A program made the position numbers and the translations under genes. A DNA stretch of 64,000 nt. Source: Thalassovita sp. (lineage in GTDB: Bacteria; Pseudomonadota; Alphaproteobacteria; Rhodobacterales; Rhodobacteraceae). The notes under the pieces are model-generated. The model made no database searches and was not told the DNA's origin. It worked only from the letters and a program-made list of their open reading frames with translations. Location of the stretch: positions 62,001 to 126,000 of the forward strand of contig JARGPB010000006.1 of NCBI GenBank assembly GCA_029212905.1, read 5' to 3'. This document shows positions 15,871 through 23,630 of this stretch, one piece after another. Numbering within the stretch: position 1 is the stretch's first letter; each line of letters opens with the position of its first letter.

Positions 15871-17388
15871 TTACTTCAGGCGTTGGCCGTTGGCCAGAAC
15901 GTGCCCCTGCGCATTCACCTCGATTTTTGATTTCAGCGTGTCCGGGCCATCGCCAGGCACCGCGAACAGACCCATCATCATGCGGGCCCCCATCGCGTCA
16001 TCCTCGGGGACAAAGCCCATGGCGACCAGTTTATCCAGCAGCCCGTTGCCACCAACCAGCAAAAGGTTCAGCGCGCCCTCGGGGCGGGGCATCCCGTCAA
16101 AGCTGGTCAGGTCGGTGTTGTCAAAAGTGAACGCCCCGTCGCCGGTCAGTTCGGCCCCGGCGGCACGCACGGTCAGGCCGTTGATACGCGCGGCGTGCAG
16201 CTCTCCGGGGGGCTGATTGCCGATCATTGCCATCTGTTTTTCATCCATCAGATCATGCGTCAGCTTGACCTGGCCGGACACGTCCAAGGCAATGGTTGCG
16301 GGATCGCGTGGCAACTGGCCCATCGGGTCAAAAATGCCCCACAGCATGTCCGCCATGGTGAAGTCGCCCAAGGTCAGCGCGAGCTCGAAATCTTGCAGAT
16401 CATCAGACTTTGCCAGAGGCATCGCCAGTTTGAAACCGGTCTGGCCCATCTGGAACGACACCGGCAGCGGGATGTCCGTGCCCGCCATGTCCACGGCAAG
16501 GCGGGTGGCCATCACATCATAGACCAACCGACCCCCGTCCATCGCCATGCGGATCGCGCCGCCGGTCGAACTGGTTGTGGCCTTGAACTGTTCATCCTTG
16601 CCGTCGAATTCGATCTGGGTTTCCCCCCCCGAATGCGAAAGCTGCCCGTCAAAGCCAAAACCAGCTTTCAATGCGGCGGCCATGTCCTGCATGTCGACGC
16701 TTTCGGGCATATTCGAATATCCGCCACCCTTGAGGCTGTTCAAGTTGCCCTTGATAAGCAGGTGCTCTCCTGATCCTTCGGGGTCATCCATATCCACCAC
16801 ATAGGACAGGGTTTCAGCGGCGAAACTCTGCTTCGAGGTGATCACTGCGCCGTTCTGAGTGGTGGTGCTGCCGGTGAGGTTGGTCATGGTCATGCCGACC
16901 TGGCCCAGCTCAACCGGTTTGTTGTCCACGACCAGCTTGCTCAGCGTCAGATCCGTGCGCGCGGCCGACAGGTTATACGTCAGATTGTCCGGTGTCCCAG
17001 AGACGATCATCGCCAGCCCTTGGTTGGAATAGGAGACCGTGGCATCCACGACCTCTTCGTCCTTGGGTTCAACGTGCAGCATCACCGGCATATCAGCGGG
17101 CAAGATGACCTGAACAGTGCCATCGCCATTTTCCTGAAAGGTAATCTGACCCAGCGTGACGTCCAAGGTGCCGGCGTTATCGGGCATATCGATATGCATA
17201 CCGATATTCGACAGAACCAGCGCGCCGCCTGACATGGATTCGTCGGCCTTGATGGCGTATCCCATCTGCGTCATCTGGTCTTTCCAGGCGCCCCAAACGT
17301 CCTGCGCGCTCACGTCGGCAAATGCGGCCGATCCCGTCATACACAGCGCCATTGCTGCGCTGGTTTTCAATGTGGTCCAATGTTTCAT
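15871..17388 (-). CDS. DUF2125 periplasmic protein
   Basis: A 505-residue exported protein with an N-terminal signal peptide (MKHWTTLKTSAAMALCMTGSAAFADV, cleavage after AFA). The body is long and beta-rich, with repeated LDVTLGQITF / ADLTLSKLVV / GLTVRAAGAELTGDGAFTF strands as in DUF2125 proteins, which resemble AsmA-like envelope proteins. The function is unknown. The start at 17388 is supported by GGAGG about 8 bases upstream and by the signal peptide. It is divergent from the SDR gene across 119 bp, and a terminator follows. Confidence 0.8.
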   Translation of the reverse strand: MKHWTTLKTSAAMALCMTGSAAFADVSAQDVWGAWKDQMTQMGYAIKADESMSGGALVLSNIGMHIDMPDNAGTLDVTLGQITFQENGDGTVQVILPADMPVMLHVEPKDEEVVDATVSYSNQGLAMIVSGTPDNLTYNLSAARTDLTLSKLVVDNKPVELGQVGMTMTNLTGSTTTQNGAVITSKQSFAAETLSYVVDMDDPEGSGEHLLIKGNLNSLKGGGYSNMPESVDMQDMAAALKAGFGFDGQLSHSGGETQIEFDGKDEQFKATTSSTGGAIRMAMDGGRLVYDVMATRLAVDMAGTDIPLPVSFQMGQTGFKLAMPLAKSDDLQDFELALTLGDFTMADMLWGIFDPMGQLPRDPATIALDVSGQVKLTHDLMDEKQMAMIGNQPPGELHAARINGLTVRAAGAELTGDGAFTFDNTDLTSFDGMPRPEGALNLLLVGGNGLLDKLVAMGFVPEDDAMGARMMMGLFAVPGDGPDTLKSKIEVNAQGHVLANGQRLK

Positions 17389-17507
17389 AATGAACGCCTC
17401 CAAATAAATCCGCTGTAGCTTCTGACCATTGGCGGCGATGGTCAAGGGCCAAGCGACTGGACCCCGTGTCACGAGCGGTTTACCACTTTGCCCAAACCGG
17501 AGGGAAC

Positions 17508-18260
17508 ATGACGGATTTTCAGGGAAAGACAGTTTTGATCACGGGCGCAAGCCGCGGAATCGGCGAATCGGCGGCGCGTATGTTTGCGCAGTCCGGGGCG
17601 AATGTGGCGCTGATGGCGCGTTCGGGCGGGCGAATTGACGAAATCGCTGCTGAAATCGGCGCACAGGCCGTTGCAATCACTGGCGACGTCAGCCAGTGGG
17701 CCGACGTGGATCGCGCGGTTCAAACCTGTGTTCAGACTTTTGGTGGGCTGGACATCCTGATCAACAATGCTGGTGTGATCGAGCCGATCTCGCCCCTGAT
17801 CAGCGCCGATCCGGCGGGGTGGGGCGCAGCGATTGATATCAACCTGAAGGGGCCGTTTTATGGCCTGCGCGCCGCAGCCCCGGTGATGGTCGCCGCTGGT
17901 GGTGGGACAGTGATCACTATCAGCTCGGGTGCGGCGCATAACGCGCTGGAGGGCTGGAGCCACTATTGCGCCTCCAAGGCGGGGGCGGCGATGCTGACAC
18001 GCAACGCCGACCTGGAACTGCGCGGGCTGGGGCTGCGGATCATGGGCTTGTCCCCAGGCACCGTGGCCACTCAGATGCAGCGCGAAATCAAGGTGAGCGG
18101 CATCAACCCTGTGGCTCAGCTGGAGTGGGAGGACCATATTCCCGCCGAATGGCCGGCGCGCTGCCTGATGTGGATGTGCGGCCCTGCGGGCGATGATCTG
18201 TGCGGACAAGAAGTGTCCCTGCGCAGCGAGGACATTCGGAAAAAGGTGGGGCTGATATGA
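17508..18260 (+). CDS. SDR-family oxidoreductase
   Basis: A 250-residue short-chain dehydrogenase/reductase. Its features are the NAD(P) motif VLITGASRGIGES (residues 8-20), NNAG in DILINNAGVIEP, catalytic Ser in TISSGAAHN, and YxxxK in HYCASKAG. Asp in VAITGDVSQWADV supports the adenine site. The substrate is unknown. The C-terminal region after LSPGTVATQMQ is slightly unusual. GGAGGG precedes the ATG. The TGA overlaps the ATG of the crotonase-family gene, so the two probably act in one pathway. Confidence 0.9.
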   Translation: MTDFQGKTVLITGASRGIGESAARMFAQSGANVALMARSGGRIDEIAAEIGAQAVAITGDVSQWADVDRAVQTCVQTFGGLDILINNAGVIEPISPLISADPAGWGAAIDINLKGPFYGLRAAAPVMVAAGGGTVITISSGAAHNALEGWSHYCASKAGAAMLTRNADLELRGLGLRIMGLSPGTVATQMQREIKVSGINPVAQLEWEDHIPAEWPARCLMWMCGPAGDDLCGQEVSLRSEDIRKKVGLI

Positions 18261-18862
18261 TCGAGCTGACAAAAGACAACGGGCTATGGGTGGTGACAAT
18301 CAACCGTCCTGACAAGGCGAACTCGCTGACCTCTGAAATGCTGGAGCAGCTTTGCGAAATCTACGAAAGCGCCACAGACGCCCGCGTGGTTATTCTGACC
18401 GGCGCAGGCAAGGTGTTCAGCGCCGGGGCCGATCTGGACGAGGCGCGCGCCGGTCTGGCGACCTCGGATCTGTGGGAACGGCTGTCGGGTGCGGTTGCCG
18501 CGCTGCCAGGGCTGACCATCGCCGCGCTGAATGGCACGTTGGCCGGAGGCGCCAACGGCATGGTGCTGGCCTGTGACATCCGCCTTTCCGTACCCGGCGC
18601 GAAGTTTTTCTATCCGGTGATGAAGCTTGGCTATCTGCCTCAGCCTTCGGATCCTGGGCGGATGGCGGCCTTGATCGGGCCGTCGCGGACCAAACTGATC
18701 CTGATGGGCGGTCAAAAAATCCTGGCGGACGAGGCGCTGAGCTTTGGTTTGGTGGATCGTCTGATCGACGGCGATGTGGTCGACGTGGCCAAGTCCATCG
18801 CCGCCGATACTCTTGCTGCCAAACCCGAGATCGCCGCAGGCATCAAGAATCTGTGCAGCTAA
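18257..18862 (+). CDS. Enoyl-CoA hydratase/isomerase-family protein (short)
   Basis: A 201-residue crotonase-fold protein. It has the oxyanion-hole motif VFSAGADLDE and the second backbone amide region LNGTLAGGANGMVLACDIRL, followed by FYPVMKLGYLPQP and LILMGGQKILADEALSFGLVDRL. At the catalytic Glu144 position of classical hydratase the sequence is not obviously conserved. It is about 55 residues shorter than typical family members because the C-terminal helical trimerisation segment is reduced. Substrate and reaction type are unknown. It is translationally coupled (ATGA) to the SDR gene. Confidence 0.85.
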   Translation: MIELTKDNGLWVVTINRPDKANSLTSEMLEQLCEIYESATDARVVILTGAGKVFSAGADLDEARAGLATSDLWERLSGAVAALPGLTIAALNGTLAGGANGMVLACDIRLSVPGAKFFYPVMKLGYLPQPSDPGRMAALIGPSRTKLILMGGQKILADEALSFGLVDRLIDGDVVDVAKSIAADTLAAKPEIAAGIKNLCS

Positions 18863-18930
18863 ACCCGCTCGCGCCTCTGCGCGCCTCGCGATAAGACACG
18901 CGCGTAAAGAGTTCGAAGGAGAGTGCCGGA

Positions 18931-20256
18931 ATGGAATTTGATCTGGACCAACAGCCCGAAATCGTCCAGCAGGCCGCAGGTTACGCCCTGCAAGCCTGGG
19001 AGCTGGCGCAATCGTGGCTGCTTAGTCCCGCTGCCTGGTCGCAGTTCGGGTTGCTTCTGGTGGCGTGGTTCGCGGCGCGTTTTGCCAACAAGCGCCTGCA
19101 ACCCCTGCTAAGCAAATTCCTGACACCCGCCGAGGACGACCAAGGTTATGTTGCGCGCGTACGCCTGTTCGTGCGCCAGTTCCTGCCATTGCTGCTGCCC
19201 CTGATGGCTTGGATTTTCACCGGGATCGGCGAAAGCGTGGTGCGCTCGATCTTTGATTCCGGGGCCGTGATTGCCTTCGGCAAGCGCGTGTTCATGTTCA
19301 TTGCCGTCCGCCTATTGGTGCGCGAAATCATTCAGGACAGTTTCTTCAAGCTGTTGGGCCGCTATGTGATGCTGCCGATTGCCGCCGTCTATGCGCTGGG
19401 CCTGCTGGATTTCGCGACGGCCAAGCTGGACAGCACCGTCGTGCCGCTGGGCAACCTGTCCTTCTCGATGCTGGATCTGATCCGGTTCATTATTGTCGGC
19501 GGGTTGATTTTCTGGCTGGGACGCTGGTCGAATGACCAGTCCAGCAATCTGATCCAGAAACAAGAAACCATGCGCCCCGCAACCCGGCAACTGGCCGTCA
19601 AGGCCGCCGAGATCGGGATTTTCGGCATCGCTTTCCTGATCTTCATGAACATCATGGGGATCCCGTTGACCTCTTTGGCGGTGCTGACAGGGGCCATCGG
19701 TGTTGGCCTGGGCTTTGGCCTGCAAAAAATCGCGTCAAACTTCATCTCGGGGGTGATTCTGCTGGTCGAGGGGCAGGCCACTGTGGGCGACTACGTTGAA
19801 CTGGACGGGGGCGAGGCCGGCACGATCGTCAAAATGACCGCCCGCGCTGCGATTCTGGAAACCTTTGATGGCCGCTGGATCGTGGTCCCGAACGAGGATT
19901 TTATCACCACCCGCGTCGTCAACCTGTCCGACCAAGGCAGCGCGAACCGATACGAGGCCGACTTCTCGGTCAGTTATGACACCGACATCAACACCGTGCC
20001 GGAGATCATCCAGACGGCCGTGGCCAAGTTGCCCTTTGTGTTGGACGCCCCCGAAGGCCCCGATTGCGAGCTGCGCGGCTTTGGTGATTCTGGCATTGAT
20101 TTCTGCGTTGAGTTTTGGGTGAACGGGATCGACGATGGGCGCAACAAATACACCTCGCAGGTGCTGTTCGCCGTGTGGAACGCGCTCAAGGATAACGAGA
20201 TCGAAATCCCCTATCCGCACCGCGTTGTCGAAATCAAAGGCGGATTTCCTGGATGA
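18931..20256 (+). CDS. MscS-family mechanosensitive ion channel
   Basis: A 441-residue inner-membrane protein with several N-terminal hydrophobic helices (about residues 35-50, 80-95, 110-130, 150-170, 185-200, 225-245). They are followed by the MscS pore helix and neck (LTGAIGVGLGFGLQKIASNF) and the cytoplasmic beta domain (VEGQATVGDYVELDG, WIVVPNEDFITTRVVNLSD). Such channels release solutes on hypo-osmotic shock. AAGGAGAG precedes the ATG. The end overlaps the next gene (ATGA). Confidence 0.9.
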   Translation: MEFDLDQQPEIVQQAAGYALQAWELAQSWLLSPAAWSQFGLLLVAWFAARFANKRLQPLLSKFLTPAEDDQGYVARVRLFVRQFLPLLLPLMAWIFTGIGESVVRSIFDSGAVIAFGKRVFMFIAVRLLVREIIQDSFFKLLGRYVMLPIAAVYALGLLDFATAKLDSTVVPLGNLSFSMLDLIRFIIVGGLIFWLGRWSNDQSSNLIQKQETMRPATRQLAVKAAEIGIFGIAFLIFMNIMGIPLTSLAVLTGAIGVGLGFGLQKIASNFISGVILLVEGQATVGDYVELDGGEAGTIVKMTARAAILETFDGRWIVVPNEDFITTRVVNLSDQGSANRYEADFSVSYDTDINTVPEIIQTAVAKLPFVLDAPEGPDCELRGFGDSGIDFCVEFWVNGIDDGRNKYTSQVLFAVWNALKDNEIEIPYPHRVVEIKGGFPG

Positions 20257-21464
20257 GCTTTGCGCTGGTCATCGGGGCTGGCCCCGCCGGTCTGATGGCC
20301 GCCGAGTCCCTGTCCTCGGCGGGACACCGTGTTGTCGTGACCGAGGCCAAACCCTCGGTCGCACGCAAGCTGTTGATGGCCGGCAAATCCGGTCTGAACC
20401 TGACCAAGGACGACCCTTTCGATGCTTTCGTCGCCCAGTACACTCAGGCCGCGCCTGTTCTGCACCCGATGCTGGACGCTTTCGGCCCGCAACAGGTGAA
20501 AAACTGGGCTTTGGGCCTGGGACAAGAGATATTTACCGGCTCGTCCGGGCGCGTGTTTCCGACCGCGATGAAGGCGTCTCCGTTATTGCGCGCCTGGCTG
20601 CACCGTCTGGCCGCTCAGGGTGTTGAAATCCGTACCCGCTGGCGCTGGACTGGTGGTCTGAATGCCCCCAGTTTCACCACGCCCGATGGCCCCAAAACTC
20701 TGCATCCCGCCGTCACAGTTCTGGCTTGTGGCGGGGCAAGCTGGGCCAGGTTAGGCTCTGATTCAGACTGGGCGCGCCACGTTGCCCCTGCGGATCTGGC
20801 GCCCTTCCAACCCGCGAATATGGGCTTCTTGGTTGATTGGTCCACGCATATGGCGCCGCATTTCGGCAAACCAGTGAAGAACGTGATCCTCAATGCTGGT
20901 GACACGCGCCTGCGCGCCGAATTCGTCCTGTCCCATCGCGGGGTCGAGGGCGGCGGCATCTACGCCGTCTCGCGCCCGATGCGCGAGGGCGCAGCCCTGA
21001 CGCTGGATTTGTTGCCGGACCTGGGCGCCCAAACCATCCGCAAACGCCTGTCGACCAACCCCAAGCAAAGCTTGGCCAACCGCCTGCGCCGACTGCTGCG
21101 CGACCCTGTCAAACAGGCTCTGGTGATGGAGCTCGCCCGCCCCCTGCCCAATGACCTTGCACCTGTGCTGAAATCGCTGCCTCTGCCGACGATCAGCCCT
21201 TATCCAATGGACGAGGCAATCTCGACCGCGGGCGGCCTGCGCTTTGCGGCGCTCACGGATCAGTTGATGCTACGCAGTCATCCCGGCGTTTTTGCCGCCG
21301 GTGAAATGCTGGATTGGGAGGCCCCGACCGGCGGCTATCTTCTCACCGCTTGCCTGGCCACCGGACGCTGGGCCGGCCAGGCCGCTGCGCGCCATCTTGT
21401 TCATCTTGCCGAAAATACTCCGGGGGGGCCGCAGGCGGGGGCAGAGCCCCCAAACCCGGTTTAG
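20253..21464 (+). CDS. FAD-dependent flavoprotein of the HI0933/TIGR03862 type
   Basis: A 403-residue putative oxidoreductase with an N-terminal Rossmann FAD motif (VIGAGPAGLMAAESL). It has the family signatures ARKLLMAGKSGLNLT and LACGGASWARLGSDSDW and a C-terminal FAD contact GEMLDWEAPTGGYLL. Its reaction is unknown. Translation is coupled to mscS by ATGA. The last ~20 residues (VHLAENTPGGPQAGAEPPNPV) are encoded inside a dispersed repeat element at 21400-21451, so the natural protein end may have been altered by the repeat. It converges with and overlaps the GST gene by 4 bp. Confidence 0.87.
   Translation: MSFALVIGAGPAGLMAAESLSSAGHRVVVTEAKPSVARKLLMAGKSGLNLTKDDPFDAFVAQYTQAAPVLHPMLDAFGPQQVKNWALGLGQEIFTGSSGRVFPTAMKASPLLRAWLHRLAAQGVEIRTRWRWTGGLNAPSFTTPDGPKTLHPAVTVLACGGASWARLGSDSDWARHVAPADLAPFQPANMGFLVDWSTHMAPHFGKPVKNVILNAGDTRLRAEFVLSHRGVEGGGIYAVSRPMREGAALTLDLLPDLGAQTIRKRLSTNPKQSLANRLRRLLRDPVKQALVMELARPLPNDLAPVLKSLPLPTISPYPMDEAISTAGGLRFAALTDQLMLRSHPGVFAAGEMLDWEAPTGGYLLTACLATGRWAGQAAARHLVHLAENTPGGPQAGAEPPNPV
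21400..21451. repeat. Dispersed Rhodobacteraceae-type 3'-end repeat, copy 1 (with hairpin)
   Basis: TTCATCTTGCCGAAAATACTC followed by a G-rich run and a GGGGGC-AGA-GCCCCC hairpin (21437-21451). The core matches two other copies in this window (38415-38436 and 55881-55902). All three sit at convergent gene ends. This copy overlaps the 3' coding end of the flavoprotein gene. Confidence 0.7.
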
Positions 21465-22045
21465 TTTGCCACTGCGCGCTTGAACGCCTCGCGCCCTCGC
21501 ATCGCCTTGGCATAGGCCAACAGGCCTTCGTCCTCTAGCGGGAACTTCGCCGAATAGGCCCAGTTCAGACAATGGGTGGCGATGATGTCCGGTACGGTCA
21601 TCTTCTCGCCCATCAGGAATGGCCCCTTGATACAATTGGCAAACCGCGCGCAGTTCTGGGCGAATTCCCATTTCAGGCTGTCTTTTACCTCGGGGACGCG
21701 CTGGTCCTTGGGCAGGATAAAGCTGTGTCGCGCGCCGGTCCACAGAACCGCGTCCAGCTCGTCCAGGATCAGATGAGTCAGCCCATCCTGGCGTGCGCGC
21801 TCGACCGTGCCAGCGGGATAGGTCAGATCGCCGTGTTTGTCCGCCAGATAGGTCAGGATCGCGGTTGAATCGGTCAGCACCGTGTCGCCATCCTTCAGCG
21901 CAGGGATCTTCCCCGAGGGATTGCACGCCAGCGCCTCTTCCGAGCGCGGTTTCACCTTGATCTGTTCATATGGCTGGCCCAGCTCTTCCAGCATCCAGGT
22001 GACGCGGAACGCGCGACTTTGGGTGTCGCCGATGACTTGATACAT
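21461..22045 (-). CDS. Glutathione S-transferase family protein
   Basis: A 194-residue cytosolic GST. The N-terminal thioredoxin-like domain has the GSH-binding segments SRAFRVTWMLEELGQPYE, NPSGKIPALKDGD and the DSTAILTYLAD motif. The C-terminal helical domain carries the N-capping/hydrophobic staple MGEKMTVPDIIATHCLNWA. The likely catalytic residue is a Ser in the first loop (TQSRAFR). The substrate is unknown. Its 3' end overlaps the convergent flavoprotein gene by 4 bp. Confidence 0.9.
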   Translation of the reverse strand: MYQVIGDTQSRAFRVTWMLEELGQPYEQIKVKPRSEEALACNPSGKIPALKDGDTVLTDSTAILTYLADKHGDLTYPAGTVERARQDGLTHLILDELDAVLWTGARHSFILPKDQRVPEVKDSLKWEFAQNCARFANCIKGPFLMGEKMTVPDIIATHCLNWAYSAKFPLEDEGLLAYAKAMRGREAFKRAVAN

Positions 22046-22134
22046 ATAGTTTCTCCCTGTTCGCGCAGGTTGCGCGGGTCTCCGGCTGCCACCAAAGCGC
22101 AGAATTTATCGAAAATCCAGAGGGACGTGGCGAC

Positions 22135-23142
22135 CTAGCGTTTTGCCAGCATGGCTAGCCGGATCAGGGTGCGTTCGACCAGGGCCATTGCGGGGGCGCT
22201 CTGTCCGGCGGATCGCAGTTGCAGGTCCGTATCCGTCAGCATGGTCAGTACGCGTTCCAGCCGTTCGGGGCCCAGCCGTTGCGCCTGTTTTGCCATGCGT
22301 TCCTTCTGGCGGAAATTTCCGGGGATGAACACGCGCCCACCCGGATTGGCGACAACATTATACAGCGTGCGGAAATGCCGGGTTGCGCCGATGCACAGGC
22401 TGACCGGGTTGGCGCCCTGTGCCTGCATCTTCTTCAGCATTGGGTCCAGCTCGCCTTCGCGGCCTTCGGCGACGATATTCAGCAGATCGTCCAAAGCGGC
22501 CTCGCTCGAGGCAGGGGCGCAATTGGCAATATCGGCGCTGGTGACGGGGGTCGCATCGTTCAGTTTGTACAGCGACAGTTTTTCCAGCGTTTGCCGGAAA
22601 TCACCGGGGGGCAGGTCGCCCGCCAGCGCTGTCAGGTCCTGCATGGCGCCCTCGGCCAGATTGCTCAGCCCTGCGCGGGTCAGGTCGGCCTCGATTTCTT
22701 CGCGGGATGGCGGGTCGTCATACAGCCCGACGGCAAAGGCATGGGGGTGGTTTTCAAATGCCTTGCGCAGTTTCGAGGTCGGTTTCAGCGCGCCGCCCGT
22801 CACGATGATTTGCGCGTCCCCCGCGGACCAATCCTTTAGCGCCTCGATGACGGCAGGGGCGGCGACATCCGTCGCATCCTCGACAAAGGCCACACGAGGG
22901 CCGGGAAAAAAGCTGATTGATTTGATCGCATCCAGCAATTGCGCGGGATCCTTGCGCAAGGACGCGCCGGGGATGCGGGTCAGGCGCATTTCCTCTTCGC
23001 CGGCGGGGCCGATCAGGGTGGCGATCACTTGTTGGCGTTTCAGCGCGACGCGCATCGCGTCCCCGCCATAGATCAGTAGCCCGGCCTTGCCTGGGTCTGG
23101 CTTGGCGAAATAGCGGGCAGCCTCGCGGCCGGCCAGCTTCAT
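22135..23142 (-). CDS. holA: DNA polymerase III delta subunit
   Basis: A 335-residue clamp-loader subunit that opens the beta sliding clamp. Recognised by the overall HolA layout: GLLIYGGDAMRV near the start, PRVAFVEDATDVAAPAVIEAL, IIVTGGALKPTSKLRKAFE, LTALAGDLPPGDFRQTLEKLSLY and LSAGQSAPAMALVERTLIRLA at the C-terminus. There is no Walker motif, as expected for delta. It overlaps lptE by 4 bp; the order leuS-lptE-holA is standard in this and many proteobacterial genomes. Confidence 0.93.
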   Translation of the reverse strand: MKLAGREAARYFAKPDPGKAGLLIYGGDAMRVALKRQQVIATLIGPAGEEEMRLTRIPGASLRKDPAQLLDAIKSISFFPGPRVAFVEDATDVAAPAVIEALKDWSAGDAQIIVTGGALKPTSKLRKAFENHPHAFAVGLYDDPPSREEIEADLTRAGLSNLAEGAMQDLTALAGDLPPGDFRQTLEKLSLYKLNDATPVTSADIANCAPASSEAALDDLLNIVAEGREGELDPMLKKMQAQGANPVSLCIGATRHFRTLYNVVANPGGRVFIPGNFRQKERMAKQAQRLGPERLERVLTMLTDTDLQLRSAGQSAPAMALVERTLIRLAMLAKR

Positions 23143-23630
23143 TCCGGCAGCTCCGGCGAGGCCGCGATCAGGCGCGTGACAATCTGGTCCGCCAGCAGGG
23201 TGGACAGGCGTTCGCGGGCGTCACGTTCTGATGCCAGGGTCGCAACGGTGCTGGAGGTGGTCGAGTATCCGGTAAAGCTGTTGACCTTGCCGGTGGTCAG
23301 GATCGCCTCGGTCTGAGTGTCGCGCAGGGCATAGGTGACGCTGCCGACGATGTTGAACCGGGTGGTGATGTTGTCGGCAGACACGGCCATGCGCTCTTCG
23401 AGAAAGCTTAGCTTATATCCCAGCGCATAGCGCCCATTGCCGGTGCGGCCCATGCGCGTTTCCAATTGTTGCACCATCACCTGTTCATCACGGGTTTCGG
23501 GGGCATCCACGGTGACGTTGGACAGCATTTTGGTGGCTGGCCCCGCAGGGCCATAAGCCGGAGCAAAGCCACAGCCCGCCAGGGCTGCGACCGCTGCGAT
23601 CAAAAAGGTTCTTCGGCTAGACAACCACAT
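23139..23630 (-). CDS. lptE: LPS-assembly lipoprotein LptE
   Basis: A 163-residue outer-membrane lipoprotein with a lipobox (AALAGC, Cys at about residue 20) after a short signal. It is the plug and partner of LptD in lipopolysaccharide export. The fold is supported by NVTVDAPETRDEQVMVQQLETRMGR and VGSVTYALRDTQTEAILTTGKVNSF, typical of alphaproteobacterial LptE (DUF/RlpB). Sequence conservation is low in this family, and the position between leuS and holA is strong supporting evidence. It overlaps leuS by 14 bp. Confidence 0.87.
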   Translation of the reverse strand: MWLSSRRTFLIAAVAALAGCGFAPAYGPAGPATKMLSNVTVDAPETRDEQVMVQQLETRMGRTGNGRYALGYKLSFLEERMAVSADNITTRFNIVGSVTYALRDTQTEAILTTGKVNSFTGYSTTSSTVATLASERDARERLSTLLADQIVTRLIAASPELPE

